Source: Pelosinus fermentans DSM 17108
Lineage (GTDB): Bacteria > Bacillota > Negativicutes > DSM-13327
NCBI RefSeq assembly: GCF_000271485.2
Contig: NZ_AKVN02000001.1
Location: 562,001-626,000, forward strand
Direction of reading: 5' to 3'
Length of the DNA stretch: 64,000 nucleotides
The notes beneath the pieces are model-generated. The model ran no database searches and was not told the DNA's origin. It saw only the letters and a program-made list of their open reading frames with translations. Below, in pieces: positions 52,901-63,911 of this stretch (positions are counted from its first letter, which is position 1; every line of letters begins with the position of its first letter). Position numbers and translations under genes: made by a program.

Positions 52901-55336
52901 TTGTTGATGGATAAAGAAGGATTTAAAGAAGCGTATAGTAAAAAGTTACAAGCCCTGCATGGCAAAAGTCTTGAAGAATCCAGTATTCATGATCAATATA
53001 TTGCGCTGGGGAGCCTGCTGCGGGATTATATCAGTCCAAATTGGATAAAGACCAATCAGCAGTATAAGGCCAACGGCGATAAACAAATCTATTATTTTTC
53101 AATTGAATTTTTATTAGGTAAATTGCTGGATATGAACCTGCTCAATCTAGGAGTGAAAGAGGTTTGTCAAACCGGGCTTGCAGAACTGGGGATTGATTTA
53201 TCTGTATTATTGCAGGAAGAGCCGGATGCAGGACTTGGCAATGGGGGGCTTGGGAGACTTGCTGCTTGTTTTCTGGATTCCATGGCAGCCTTATCACTTC
53301 CGGGGCATGGCTGCGGTATTCGATATACCTATGGATTGTTTGAGCAGAAAATAGTAAAGAATTATCAAGTGGAATTACCGGATAACTGGTTGAAAGATGG
53401 TTATATATGGGAATATCGTAGAACGAATAAAGCAGTAGAAGTTGCCTTTGGCGGTCATGTAAGAAGCGTAGTCAAAGCAGATGGCAGAACCTATTATTTT
53501 CATGAGAATGCGGAAGTGATATTAGCGGTTCCTTATGATATTCCTATGATCGGATATCAAAATAATACGGTCAATACTCTTAGGTTATGGAGCGCAGAAT
53601 TGGCACATAACGACTGTTATTTTGCATTCCGTAACCGGAATGATTTCTTAAAAGCGATAGAATATAAGAATTCAGTGGAGCGAATTTCTAAGTACTTATA
53701 TCCCGATGATACCCATCCTGAAGGGCGTCTGCTGCGATTAAAACAGGAATATTTTTTTGTTTCAGCCGGATTGCAAAGTATTCTAAAAAGATTTAAGTCT
53801 GCAAATCATAGGATTCAACTATTCCCTGACAAAATTGGTGTACATATTAATGATACACATCCAGCCTTAGCTGTTCCGGAATTGATGAGAATTTTAATTG
53901 ATGAGGAGAATCTTGGTTGGGATGAGGCTTGGCAGATTACAACTAAGACCATATCCTATACCAATCATACTGTACTGCCTGAGGCTCTTGAAACATGGCC
54001 CGTGGAGATGTTTCAAAACTTGCTGCCCCGGATTTATATGATGATCGAAGAAATCAATCAGCGATTCTGTAAGGAACTTTGGGAACGATATCCTGGACAG
54101 TGGGGGCGTATCAGAGATATGGCAGTGATTGCTGATGGCGTAATACACATGGCACGTTTGGCGGTAGTAGGCAGCCATAGCGTTAATGGGGTGGCGAAGC
54201 TGCATTCGGAGATTTTGCAGCAATATCTGATGCATAATTTTTATCAATATGATCCTGCTAAATTTCATAATAAAACCAACGGCATTACTCACCGTCGCTG
54301 GTTACTAAAAGCCAATCCGCTGCTTACGGATTTAATTAATAATGCAATCGGAACCCACTGGATTGCTGATCCAAAAGAACTGCTGCTGCTGCGTAAGTAC
54401 TCCCAAGATACTGTTTTTAAAGAACAATTAGCGAATATAAAGCTTAAGAATAAAATAAAGCTGGTTGATCATATTTACAGTCATTATGGGATATCTGTGA
54501 ATCTTCATTCTATCTTTGATATACAAATCAAACGGATTCATGCTTATAAACGCCAAATATTAAATGTATTGCATATTATGCATCTATATAACGAATTAAA
54601 ATTAAACCCTCAATTAGACATGGTGCCGCGCACGTTCATTTTCGCAGGAAAGGCTGCACCAGGCTATTATATAGCCAAACAAACGGTCAAATTAATTAAT
54701 ATCCTGGGATCTGTCATTAATCATGACAAAACAATACAAGATAAACTAAAAGTAGTTTTCATGGAGAATTATAGTGTATCCTTAGGGGAAATGCTGTTTC
54801 CTGCAGCCGATGTGAGTGAACAAATTTCTACTGCCAGCAAGGAAGCTTCTGGAACCGGAAATATGAAGTTTATGATGAACGGGGCTGTTACAATTGGAAC
54901 ATTAGATGGTGCTAACATTGAGATCAAAGAAGCAGTTGGCCCGGAAAATATTATTATTTTTGGTCTCACCGCCCAGCAGGCGCTTGATTACTATAAACAT
55001 GGAGGCTACAATGCCTGGGATGTATATAATGAAGATATGCGGGTCAAAAAAGTAATTGAGCAGCTGGTAAATGGGTATCTGCCTGATGAAAAAGAAGAAT
55101 TTAGACCCCTGTATGATTACTTGCTGCGTAATAATGATGAATTCTTTGTTTTAAAGGATTTTGCATCGTATGCCGATGCTCATCGACGGTTAGACGATAC
55201 GTTTCGTCAGAGACAGCATTGGCAGTCTATGTGTCTGGAAAATATCGCTCATTCCGGTTTGTTTTCCAGTGATAAAACAATACGGGAATATGCTGCAGAA
55301 ACCTGGCATCTGGGAGAGTCAACTATAAGAGGATGA
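52901..55336 (+). CDS. glgP: Glycogen/starch phosphorylase, copy 1
   Basis: An 811-residue family GT35 phosphorylase that removes glucose 1-phosphate from alpha-1,4-glucan ends. Landmarks are GLGNGGLGRLAACFLDS, INDTHPALAVPELM and the pyridoxal phosphate lysine in SGTGNMKFMMNGA near residue 655. TTG 52901 is taken as start: AGGAGG lies 6 bases ahead and translation gives MLMDK, the same N-terminus as copy 2. The ATG at 52907 would be 12 bases from it. A terminator follows the gene. Confidence 0.95.
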   Translation: MLMDKEGFKEAYSKKLQALHGKSLEESSIHDQYIALGSLLRDYISPNWIKTNQQYKANGDKQIYYFSIEFLLGKLLDMNLLNLGVKEVCQTGLAELGIDLSVLLQEEPDAGLGNGGLGRLAACFLDSMAALSLPGHGCGIRYTYGLFEQKIVKNYQVELPDNWLKDGYIWEYRRTNKAVEVAFGGHVRSVVKADGRTYYFHENAEVILAVPYDIPMIGYQNNTVNTLRLWSAELAHNDCYFAFRNRNDFLKAIEYKNSVERISKYLYPDDTHPEGRLLRLKQEYFFVSAGLQSILKRFKSANHRIQLFPDKIGVHINDTHPALAVPELMRILIDEENLGWDEAWQITTKTISYTNHTVLPEALETWPVEMFQNLLPRIYMMIEEINQRFCKELWERYPGQWGRIRDMAVIADGVIHMARLAVVGSHSVNGVAKLHSEILQQYLMHNFYQYDPAKFHNKTNGITHRRWLLKANPLLTDLINNAIGTHWIADPKELLLLRKYSQDTVFKEQLANIKLKNKIKLVDHIYSHYGISVNLHSIFDIQIKRIHAYKRQILNVLHIMHLYNELKLNPQLDMVPRTFIFAGKAAPGYYIAKQTVKLINILGSVINHDKTIQDKLKVVFMENYSVSLGEMLFPAADVSEQISTASKEASGTGNMKFMMNGAVTIGTLDGANIEIKEAVGPENIIIFGLTAQQALDYYKHGGYNAWDVYNEDMRVKKVIEQLVNGYLPDEKEEFRPLYDYLLRNNDEFFVLKDFASYADAHRRLDDTFRQRQHWQSMCLENIAHSGLFSSDKTIREYAAETWHLGESTIRG

Positions 55337-55343
55337 AAAGGCA

Positions 55344-55383
55344 GCGAGAGTATACTTAAACGTAAAGTATGCTCTCGTTTTAT
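55344..55383 (+). terminator. Intrinsic terminator after glgP copy 1
   Basis: Stem GCGAGAGTATACTT / AAAGTATGCTCTCG then TTTTAT. It splits the doubled glycogen locus into two transcription units. Confidence 0.85.
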
Positions 55384-55585
55384 AATGAGCTTACGAAATA
55401 TTGTAATGATGCAGCATGAATTTACACAAAAATGCAAAAATTTCCTTTGAAAAAAGAAGGGTTTTTTCGGGCAAATGGACAAGTAATACGATAAGAGAAA
55501 TCATATAATTTTTTTACAAAACAACAAGATTATCCAATACCATTACATATAAATATTGTAATTTTGAATAAGGGGGATAGGCTGC

Positions 55586-58021
55586 ATGTTAATGGATAAA
55601 GATGAATTCAAAGCCATTTTTGTAAACAATCTGCAAACGATGTTTGGTAAAGGGATTGAGGAAGCGTCTATTAATAATAAATATATGGCCCTAAGCCGAG
55701 TTATTCGTGATTGCATTAGTAAGAATTGGATGGAGACGAATAAACAGTATAGTGAGACAGGTGTAAAGCAGGTTTACTACTTTTCCATGGAGTTTTTACT
55801 GGGAAAAGCACTGGATATGCACTTAGTCAATGGGGGAGTCAAGGAAATCTATCGAGAAGCCTTGGAAGAACTAGGGATTGACTTAAACGAACTGGAAAAA
55901 CAAGAAGCAGATCCGGGTCTGGGGAATGGTGGATTAGGTCGTTTAGCAGCCTGCTTTATGGAGTCCATGGCAGCTGTTGGTATACCGGGACATGGCTGCG
56001 GCATCCGCTATACTTATGGTTTATTCGAGCAAAAGATTGTAGATCATAATCAAGTGGAATTGCCCGATAATTGGCTCCAGGATGGATATGCCTGGGAATT
56101 CCGTAAAGCGGATAAAGCAGTAGAAGTCAAATTTGGCGGCACCATTAACAGTAGCCAGCAAGGAGAGCGATGGGTATTTACTCATGAAAATTATGAGGCT
56201 GTATTGGCAGTACCTTATGATGTTCCCCTTGCTGGTTATCATAATAATACGGTGAATACGCTGCGGTTGTGGAATGCAGAATCGTTACATGACACTTTTG
56301 ATTTAGCTTCCTTTAATCGGGGTGAATATTTGGAAGCAATGGAGTATCGGTCCTCCGTTGGTTTAATATCAAAAATATTATATCCACAGGATAATTTTTA
56401 TGAAGGACGTCTCTTGCGTTTAAAACAGCAGTACTTCTTTGTTTCTGCTGGACTGCAGAGTATCATCCGGCGTTACAAGAAGAGGTATAGCTCCATGAAG
56501 CAATTGCCGAAAAGAGTAGCTGTTCATATTAATGACACCCATCCGGCCATCGCTGTACCTGAACTGATGCGTTTATTAATGGATCAGGAGGAATTATCTT
56601 GGGATGACGCCTGGAAAATTACTACGGAAACCATTTCCTATACCAATCACACCATTATGCCGGAAGCCTTAGAAACATGGCCAGTTGAGATGTTTAAGTC
56701 GCTGCTTCCAAGGATGTATATGATTGTACATGAAATTAATGAACGCGTGTGCCGCAGTTTATGGGATGCCTATCCCGGAGACTGGGAGCGAATCCGAAGC
56801 ATGGCAGTGATTGCTGATAATATGGTGCATATGGCCAGGCTTGCTGTAGTCGGCAGTCATAGTGTAAATGGTGTTGCTCAAATACATACAGACATCTTAA
56901 AAGAACACATTATGTCAAACTTCCATAAATTTTATCCTAAAAAGTTTAATAATAAAACAAATGGCATTACCCATCGGCGGTGGCTGTTAAAAGCCAACCC
57001 TGAGCTTGCCGGGATTATAACCGATTGTATTGGATCAGGCTGGATCACTGACCCTCAGAAATTAGAGGAATTTGGGCGATTTGACACGGATAAGATCATA
57101 CAAGAAAAAGTCCGGAAAGTGAAACACAATAATAAAAAGATATTAGCGAAGTATATTAAGGAAAAAACAGGTGTTACCATAGATGCCCGTTCAATCTTTG
57201 ATGTTCATATCAAACGCATTCATTCTTACAAACGCCAAATACTGAATGTCTTTCATATTATGGATTTATATAACCGATTAAAGGAAAATCCTTCTTTAGC
57301 CATTACGCCGCGGACTTTTATTTTCGCTGGTAAAGCAGCACCAGGTTACTATATTGCAAAACAGACGATTAAATTGATTAGTGTTCTGGCTTCGTTAATT
57401 AATAAGGATAAAGATATCAAAGGTAAGTTGAAGGTCATCTTTTTAGAAAATTATAGTGTCTCCTTAGGAGAACTGCTGTTTCCAGCAGCTGATGTGAGTG
57501 AGCAAATATCAACAGCCAGTAAAGAGGCTTCAGGGACAGGTAATATGAAGTTTATGCTGAACGGAGCGGTAACCATTGGTACGCTGGATGGAGCAAATGT
57601 GGAAATCCATGATGCGGTGGGCGATGATAATATCTTTATTTTCGGACTGACCAGCCAACAGGTGTTTGATTACTATAATCACGGCGGATACGATGCTTGG
57701 CAGGTGTACAGCAGCGATATCCGGATTAAGACCGTTTTGGAACAATTGGTTAACGGCTTTTTGCCCTATCAGAGAGAAGAGTTCAGACCCTTGTATAATT
57801 CTTTACTTGCAGATAATGATGAATTTTTTGTCTTACGAGATTTTGATGCCTATGCAAAGGCGCAGGTCGAATTAGACAAACGCTATAAGCAAAAAAATAA
57901 GTGGATCGAAATGAGCATTCATAACATTGCGCAAGCAGGTATTTTCTCAAGTGATCGCACCATTTGTGAATATTCTCGCGATATTTGGCATACGAAACCT
58001 GTAGTCATTACCAAACCATAG
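55586..58021 (+). CDS. glgP: Glycogen/starch phosphorylase, copy 2
   Basis: A second 811-residue phosphorylase, the same length as copy 1 and collinear with it throughout (MLMDK start, GLGNGGLGRLAACFMES, INDTHPAIAVPEL, SGTGNMKFMLNGA). The sequences differ at many positions, so the duplication is not recent. Keeping two copies suggests different control or glucan preference. GGGGGAT lies ahead of the ATG. It heads the second operon with glgB, glgC, glgD and glgA. Confidence 0.95.
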   Translation: MLMDKDEFKAIFVNNLQTMFGKGIEEASINNKYMALSRVIRDCISKNWMETNKQYSETGVKQVYYFSMEFLLGKALDMHLVNGGVKEIYREALEELGIDLNELEKQEADPGLGNGGLGRLAACFMESMAAVGIPGHGCGIRYTYGLFEQKIVDHNQVELPDNWLQDGYAWEFRKADKAVEVKFGGTINSSQQGERWVFTHENYEAVLAVPYDVPLAGYHNNTVNTLRLWNAESLHDTFDLASFNRGEYLEAMEYRSSVGLISKILYPQDNFYEGRLLRLKQQYFFVSAGLQSIIRRYKKRYSSMKQLPKRVAVHINDTHPAIAVPELMRLLMDQEELSWDDAWKITTETISYTNHTIMPEALETWPVEMFKSLLPRMYMIVHEINERVCRSLWDAYPGDWERIRSMAVIADNMVHMARLAVVGSHSVNGVAQIHTDILKEHIMSNFHKFYPKKFNNKTNGITHRRWLLKANPELAGIITDCIGSGWITDPQKLEEFGRFDTDKIIQEKVRKVKHNNKKILAKYIKEKTGVTIDARSIFDVHIKRIHSYKRQILNVFHIMDLYNRLKENPSLAITPRTFIFAGKAAPGYYIAKQTIKLISVLASLINKDKDIKGKLKVIFLENYSVSLGELLFPAADVSEQISTASKEASGTGNMKFMLNGAVTIGTLDGANVEIHDAVGDDNIFIFGLTSQQVFDYYNHGGYDAWQVYSSDIRIKTVLEQLVNGFLPYQREEFRPLYNSLLADNDEFFVLRDFDAYAKAQVELDKRYKQKNKWIEMSIHNIAQAGIFSSDRTICEYSRDIWHTKPVVITKP

Positions 58022-58050
58022 TCTGTAAGAAATGATAGGGGAGGTATTAT

Positions 58051-59949
58051 ATGGCAGTTCCTATTTCACCAATCAGTCAAGAGGATTTGTATCTGTTTCA
58101 TGAAGGCAGTAACTTTCGAAGCTATCAGTTGCTGGGGGCTCATGTTCTCACCGAGAATGGCAAACAAGGTGTGCGCTTTGCGGTATGGGCACCAAATGCG
58201 CAAGGGGTACGAGTTGTCGGAGATTTTAATGCCTGGCAGGGCGAGGGTCATAAGATGAATCGCGTAGGGGAATCAGGTGTATGGCTGCTGTTTATTCCAG
58301 ATCTTATGGCAGGAGATATCTATAAATATGAAATCCAGACTGCTGGCGGACAGACGCTTATGAAGGCGGATCCTTATGCTTTCTATGCTCAGCTTCGACC
58401 GGAAACCGCTTCGGTGGTCTACAATTTAAACAGCTATCAATGGAAAGACACAAAATGTCAGTCAAGGAAGTCGAAACCCGTGAATCAGCAGCCTTTATTG
58501 ATTTATGAGGTGCATTTAGGATCGTGGCGGCGAGGTGCAGACAACGCTGTGCTGACATATCGTGAGCTGGCAGAGCTCCTTCCGCAGTATGCATCTGCTA
58601 TGGGCTATACGCATATTGAGATCATGCCGGTTGCCGAACACCCTTTTGATGGGTCTTGGGGCTATCAAGCGACGGGATATTATGCCATTACCAGCCGCTA
58701 CGGTACGCCAGAAGATTTTATGTATCTGGTTGATGTATGTCATGAATATGAAATTGGTGTGATCGTAGACTGGGTACCAGGGCATTTTTGCAAAGATGAT
58801 CATGGGCTTAGGCAGTTTGATGGTACTGCATTATACGAGTATGCTGATGCCCAGCGGGCGGAGAATAAAGGCTGGGGTACTGCCAATTTTGATTTAGGAC
58901 GCACGGAAGTGCTGAGTTTTCTTATCTCTAATGCTGTATTCTGGCTGGATGTCTATCATATTGACGGTATTCGGGTGGATGCGGTTTCTAACATCCTGTA
59001 TTTAAATTATGGCAGAGAAGCTGGGGATTGGACGCCCAATCAATATGGGGGTGATGGCAATCTGGAAGGGGCAGCTTTTCTGCGCAAGCTGAATGAAGTC
59101 GTGTTTGCTCAGCGGCCTAATGTGCTTATGATGGCAGAAGAATCAACTTCCTGGCCCATGGTATCTTGGCCGACCTATAGCGGCGGCTTGGGTTTTAACT
59201 TCAAATGGAATATGGGCTGGATGAATGATATGCTGCGATATATGGAAATTGATCCAGTTCATCGAAAATGGAATCATCATTTATTAACCTTTTCGTTTAT
59301 GTATGCTTTTTCGGAAAATTTTATTCTGCCTTTATCTCACGATGAAGTGGTCCATGGAAAGAAATCAATGCTCAATAAAATGCCTGGCGACTATTGGCAG
59401 AAATTTGCCAATCTGCGCGCTTTTTATGGGTATTGGATGGCTCATCCAGGAAAGAAATTATTATTTATGGGCAGTGAGTTTGGTCAATTCATTGAGTGGC
59501 AGGATCATGAGAGTCTGGATTGGCACTTAGTTGAGTCCCCTATGCATGAAAAACTGCAGGAGTATTGCCGCAGGTTAAATCATTTTTATAAAAAGGAACG
59601 ATCTTTGTGGGTTGTAGATGGCAATTGGCAAGGATTTGAATGGATTGACTGCAGCGACTATACGCAAAGCGTGATTTGTTTTATGCGTAAGACTGCTAAT
59701 CCAGAGGAAACGTTACTTGTGGTGTGTAATTTTACACCTAACGTGCATCAGGCTTACCGAATCGGCGTACCTGCCGAAGGATCTTACCTGGAAATCTTTA
59801 ATAGTGATTGGGAGGAGTTCGGAGGATCAGGACAAAAAAATACAGGAGTATTAGCTGCAGAAGAGACGGCTTGGCATAATCATTCTCACTCCTTGGCGAT
59901 CACCCTTCCGCCTTTAGCTACTATCTACCTAAAAAAGACTGAGAAATGA
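58051..59949 (+). CDS. glgB: 1,4-alpha-glucan branching enzyme
   Basis: A 632-residue GH13 enzyme that forms alpha-1,6 branches in glycogen. A CBM48 domain (~25-120, GVRFAVWAPNAQGVRVVGDF) precedes the catalytic barrel, with the nucleophile in GIRVDAVSN (~residue 307), the acid/base in AEEST (~363) and SHDEVVHG (~429). The length is that of the short Bacillus-type GlgB without the extra N1 domain of E. coli. GGGGAGG is 8 bases before the ATG. It follows glgP copy 2 by 29 bases. Confidence 0.96.
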   Translation: MAVPISPISQEDLYLFHEGSNFRSYQLLGAHVLTENGKQGVRFAVWAPNAQGVRVVGDFNAWQGEGHKMNRVGESGVWLLFIPDLMAGDIYKYEIQTAGGQTLMKADPYAFYAQLRPETASVVYNLNSYQWKDTKCQSRKSKPVNQQPLLIYEVHLGSWRRGADNAVLTYRELAELLPQYASAMGYTHIEIMPVAEHPFDGSWGYQATGYYAITSRYGTPEDFMYLVDVCHEYEIGVIVDWVPGHFCKDDHGLRQFDGTALYEYADAQRAENKGWGTANFDLGRTEVLSFLISNAVFWLDVYHIDGIRVDAVSNILYLNYGREAGDWTPNQYGGDGNLEGAAFLRKLNEVVFAQRPNVLMMAEESTSWPMVSWPTYSGGLGFNFKWNMGWMNDMLRYMEIDPVHRKWNHHLLTFSFMYAFSENFILPLSHDEVVHGKKSMLNKMPGDYWQKFANLRAFYGYWMAHPGKKLLFMGSEFGQFIEWQDHESLDWHLVESPMHEKLQEYCRRLNHFYKKERSLWVVDGNWQGFEWIDCSDYTQSVICFMRKTANPEETLLVVCNFTPNVHQAYRIGVPAEGSYLEIFNSDWEEFGGSGQKNTGVLAAEETAWHNHSHSLAITLPPLATIYLKKTEK

Positions 59950-60027
59950 GCGGAAGGTAGCGTCCTAAATAAACATAAAGGTGTTGGAAGAAGTTATGAA
60001 AGACTTTTAATAGTAGGGGGCGTTATT

Positions 60028-61239
60028 ATGCACAAAAAAGCGTGCGTAGCTATGTTATTGGCAGGTGGACAAGGAAGTCGTCTTGGTATTTTGACGCAGA
60101 AGTTAGCCAAACCAGCAGTTCCCTTTGGCGGTAAGTACCGTATTATTGATTTTCCCTTAAGCAATTGTAATAACTCGGGAATTGACACGGTTGGTGTGCT
60201 TACCCAGTACAAGCCTTTGGCCTTAAATAGTTATATCGGTATTGGCAGTGCCTGGGATTTGGATCGAATGAACGGCGGTGTATTTGTACTTCCTCCTTAT
60301 GTAAAAGAGCAGGGGGGAGAATGGTATAAGGGTACGGCAGATGCGATTTGTCAGAACAGCAATTTTATCGATCGGTTTAATCCGGAAACCGTACTCATAT
60401 TATCAGGAGACCATATTTATAAAATGGATTACTCTTTGATGCTGGAATTTCATCAAAAACAGCAGGCGGATGCTACCATTGCGGTTATCGAAGTTCCTCT
60501 TGATGAAGCCAGCCGGTTTGGAATTATGAATACAGACAACGAACAGCGTGTTATTGACTTTGAGGAAAAACCTGCAGAACCAAAAAGCAATTTGGCATCT
60601 ATGGGAATCTATATATTTAGTTGGCCGGTTTTAAAGAAATATTTGTTCGAAGATGAAGTTAATCAAAATTCAACTCATGACTTTGGTCATGATATAATTC
60701 CTAAAATGCTGGCAGATAAGCGCAACTTGAGGGCCTATTCTTTCAGAGGATACTGGAAGGATGTGGGGACCGTGGAAAGCTATTGGCAGGCCAATATGGA
60801 TTTGCTGGGAGAGAGACCGGAGCTGAATTTATATGATTCAAAGTGGCGCATTTATTCCTCGAACCCTCCAAGACCGCCCCATTATACTTCTACTACGGCT
60901 AAAATAACGAATTCGATTATTGCAGAGGGATGTTTGATTTTAGGTGAAGTAGAAAATTCGGTTCTTTTTCCGGATGTTTATATCGGACCAGGTGCTAAGG
61001 TGAAAAATTCCATTATTATGTCAGGTGCACATATTGAAGATCATGTTGTGACCGATAAGGCGATTATTGGACGTAAAACAGTACTGAAACAAGGAACAGT
61101 AGTAGCGGCTAAGAAGCTGGATGGGCAGCAGAAGATTGTAGTATTGGATATTGATATGATTATTCCACCCCATACTACGATTGAGGCAAGTCTTTCCTGC
61201 AGTCCGCCAGAAGATGCGCTTTGCAAAAGGGAGGAATAA
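60028..61239 (+). CDS. glgC: Glucose-1-phosphate adenylyltransferase, copy 2 (GlgC)
   Basis: A second catalytic GlgC (403 residues) with intact [32 protein letters not shown] and FEEKPAE. It is collinear with copy 1 but diverged, and its C-terminus is longer, ending in a Cys-containing tail. GTAGGGGG lies ahead of the ATG. It overlaps neither neighbour; glgD starts 3 bases after its stop. Confidence 0.95.
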   Translation: MHKKACVAMLLAGGQGSRLGILTQKLAKPAVPFGGKYRIIDFPLSNCNNSGIDTVGVLTQYKPLALNSYIGIGSAWDLDRMNGGVFVLPPYVKEQGGEWYKGTADAICQNSNFIDRFNPETVLILSGDHIYKMDYSLMLEFHQKQQADATIAVIEVPLDEASRFGIMNTDNEQRVIDFEEKPAEPKSNLASMGIYIFSWPVLKKYLFEDEVNQNSTHDFGHDIIPKMLADKRNLRAYSFRGYWKDVGTVESYWQANMDLLGERPELNLYDSKWRIYSSNPPRPPHYTSTTAKITNSIIAEGCLILGEVENSVLFPDVYIGPGAKVKNSIIMSGAHIEDHVVTDKAIIGRKTVLKQGTVVAAKKLDGQQKIVVLDIDMIIPPHTTIEASLSCSPPEDALCKREE

Positions 61240-61242
61240 GAT

Positions 61243-62361
61243 ATGATTGATTTAATGGGGATTATCAACCTCAATGAAGCAGAAGAACATGTAGGAGAAT
61301 TAAGCCGTTCTCGTTCATTGGCCTCAATTCCCTTTGCTGGGCGCTACCGGTTAATTGATTTTGTTTTATCAAATATGGTGAATTCGGAAATTTCCAATGT
61401 GGGGATCTTTATTCAGCATAAGTATCGTTCTTTGGTGGATCATTTACGTTCCGGAAAGGATTGGGATTTAGCACGTAAACGGGACGGACTCTTTGTTTTG
61501 CCGCCGGCTTATACCAGAACGCCGATGCAGGTTCATCGGGGCGATGTAGAAAACTTATACAGCAATTTAGATTATATTTATCAAAGCCGTCAGAAGTATG
61601 TTATCATTGCTGGCGCCAATATTGTAAGCAATATGGATTATCGAGTGATCTTGGAATATCATAAAAATACAGAGGCTGATATTACCGTTTTATATACAAA
61701 GGCAAATTGCGGCACTCATGATTGCGTAAGATCTAATATTTTAGGACTTGGTCCAGAGGGGCGGGTTCTTACTATTAGTGAATTTAAAGATACAGGCGGT
61801 TATCAAAACATGTCCATTGACATGTTTATTATGAAAAAAGACCTGCTCATTGAATTAATCAATCAGTGTATTGCCCGTGGCGATTATGATTTTGTAAAGC
61901 ATTGTATCATTAAGAATGTTAAGAAGTTAAAAGTATATGGATATCATCATCCAGGTTATGCAGCGCGGATTAGTTCTCTGCAAAGCTACTTTCAGCATAG
62001 TATGGAATTGCTCAATCCTCACATTTGGAAGGAGCTGTTCTTCAAATCGGGATTAATTTATACAAAGGTCAAGGATGAAGCACCTGCCAAATATATACAT
62101 GAAACGGAGGTGACAAATTCTTTAATTGCCAGTGGATGCTATGTGGAAGGAAAAGTCGAAAATAGTATTTTATTTCGGGGCGTAAAAGTACATAAGGGAG
62201 CATATATTAAAAATAGTGTTATTATGCAGAAGGGGAATATCGGTCCAGGAGTGATCCTCGAAAATGTTATTTGTGATAAGGATGTTCATATTACCGCTAA
62301 TAAGCAGTTAAAGGGTGAGTACAGTTATCCCCTTGTAATAAAGAAAGGACGGGTGATTTAA
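61243..62361 (+). CDS. glgD: GlgD, non-catalytic ADP-glucose pyrophosphorylase subunit, copy 2
   Basis: A 372-residue partner subunit with GRYRLIDFVLSNMVNSE and a beta-helix tail; the nucleotide-binding loop of GlgC is replaced (MGIINLNEAEEHVGEL). Its diverged sequence relative to copy 1 suggests two matched GlgC-GlgD pairs. GGGAGG precedes the ATG. glgA starts 2 bases after its stop. Confidence 0.93.
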   Translation: MIDLMGIINLNEAEEHVGELSRSRSLASIPFAGRYRLIDFVLSNMVNSEISNVGIFIQHKYRSLVDHLRSGKDWDLARKRDGLFVLPPAYTRTPMQVHRGDVENLYSNLDYIYQSRQKYVIIAGANIVSNMDYRVILEYHKNTEADITVLYTKANCGTHDCVRSNILGLGPEGRVLTISEFKDTGGYQNMSIDMFIMKKDLLIELINQCIARGDYDFVKHCIIKNVKKLKVYGYHHPGYAARISSLQSYFQHSMELLNPHIWKELFFKSGLIYTKVKDEAPAKYIHETEVTNSLIASGCYVEGKVENSILFRGVKVHKGAYIKNSVIMQKGNIGPGVILENVICDKDVHITANKQLKGEYSYPLVIKKGRVI

Positions 62362-62363
62362 CT

Positions 62364-63830
62364 ATGATAAAAGTATTAATCGCAGCCGCCGAAGCGGTAC
62401 CTTTTGCAAAAACAGGTGGATTAGGAGACGTTATTGGCTCATTGCCGAAAGAGCTGATTAAGCAAGGTGTGGATGCCAGGGTCATTATGCCTAACTATCA
62501 AGATATACCCGAGGGCTTCAAGTCACAAATGGTGTTTAAAAATCACTTTTTTGTGCAGGTTGGCTGGCGGCAGCAATATTGCGGGATTTTAGAATTTGTT
62601 TATGAAGGTGTGACCTTCTATTTTGCGGATAATGAATATTATTTTAAACGCCATGGCTTTTATGGTTATGGGGATGATGCGGAGCGCTTTGGTTTCTTTT
62701 GCCGTGCGGTATTAGAGGCTTTGGACAAAATCGATTTTACGCCAGACATCATTCATTGCCACGATTGGCACACTGGAATGATTAGTGTGTTGTTAGATGC
62801 TCATTATCGTGAGAAGCCAAAATATAAAAAAATCAAGACCTTATTTACCATTCATAATTTAAAATATCAAGGTGTATTTTCCCAAGATATTATACACGAT
62901 ATATTGAGTCTAGACTGGAAATATTTCACCCCTGAAGGTGTGGAATTCCACAAAGCTGTTAACTTTATGAAGGGCGGTCTGGCATATGCGGATATGATTT
63001 CTACGGTCAGCAGAACATATGCCAAGGAAATTCAAGATCCTTATTTTGGTGAGGAATTAGATGGATTTTTACGGAAGCGTCAAAATCGTTTAGTGGGCAT
63101 TGTAAATGGCATTGATTATGCTGTATATAATCCAGCGACGGATAAGCTGATTTCCGCTACGTACGATGTGGATACCATAGAGAATAAAAAGAAAAATAAG
63201 ATGGAACTGCAAGCTCGCCTGGGTCTGCCTGTCAGGGAAGATGTACCGGTTATTGCTATCGTTTCCCGCTTAGTGAGTGCCAAGGGATTGGATTTAGTCG
63301 AAAGAATGTTTCAGGATGTGGTGAAACAGGCCGCTATTGCTGGACGGGATACCTATGATATCCAATTAGTGGTTTTAGGGACTGGCGAAGCGCGGTATGA
63401 GAATTTCTTTAAATACATGGCCTGGCAGTATCCTGGTAAAGTATCTGCCAATATTATGTTTGATGAAGATTTAGCTCATCAAATTTACGCCGGCGCCGAC
63501 ATGTTCCTAATGCCTTCCTTATATGAACCTTGCGGTATTGGGCAGCTGATCGCTATGCGTTATGGCTGCTTGCCAATTGTGAGGGAAATTGGCGGCCTGC
63601 GCGATACGGTACGGTCATATAATCAAGAGATCTGCGAAGGAAATGGTTTTACTTTTGTAAACTATAATGCTCATGAGATGGCAGATACAATCAATTGGGC
63701 ACTAAAAACATTCCAAGATAAGGAATGCTGGAATAAAATAGTGAAAAATGCAATGCTGAGCGATTATAGCTGGCAAAAATCAGCTAAAGAATACAAGGAA
63801 ATGTATCAAAAATTAATAAAGCAGGTGTAA
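62364..63830 (+). CDS. glgA: Glycogen synthase (ADP-glucose type)
   Basis: A 488-residue GT5 enzyme adding glucose from ADP-glucose to the growing alpha-1,4 chain. The ADP-glucose-binding KTGGLGDV is at residues 16-23, IHCHDWHTG and IHNLKYQG lie in the N-terminal half, and the C-terminal GT-B domain has SLYEPCGIGQLIAMRYG. It is the only synthase in the window and must serve both GlgC-GlgD pairs. Confidence 0.97.
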   Translation: MIKVLIAAAEAVPFAKTGGLGDVIGSLPKELIKQGVDARVIMPNYQDIPEGFKSQMVFKNHFFVQVGWRQQYCGILEFVYEGVTFYFADNEYYFKRHGFYGYGDDAERFGFFCRAVLEALDKIDFTPDIIHCHDWHTGMISVLLDAHYREKPKYKKIKTLFTIHNLKYQGVFSQDIIHDILSLDWKYFTPEGVEFHKAVNFMKGGLAYADMISTVSRTYAKEIQDPYFGEELDGFLRKRQNRLVGIVNGIDYAVYNPATDKLISATYDVDTIENKKKNKMELQARLGLPVREDVPVIAIVSRLVSAKGLDLVERMFQDVVKQAAIAGRDTYDIQLVVLGTGEARYENFFKYMAWQYPGKVSANIMFDEDLAHQIYAGADMFLMPSLYEPCGIGQLIAMRYGCLPIVREIGGLRDTVRSYNQEICEGNGFTFVNYNAHEMADTINWALKTFQDKECWNKIVKNAMLSDYSWQKSAKEYKEMYQKLIKQV

Positions 63831-63911
63831 TGGCAGGGGATTCATGAGAAAGACAAGAATGGCTCTGATGGTCTTGTCAGTAGGTATTTTCTAACAAGTG
63901 AGGGATGTAAT

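Noticed and set aside
53894-54292. 132-codon minus-strand ORF
   Set aside because: Shadow of the glgP copy 1 coding sequence, with no ribosome binding site or recognisable product.
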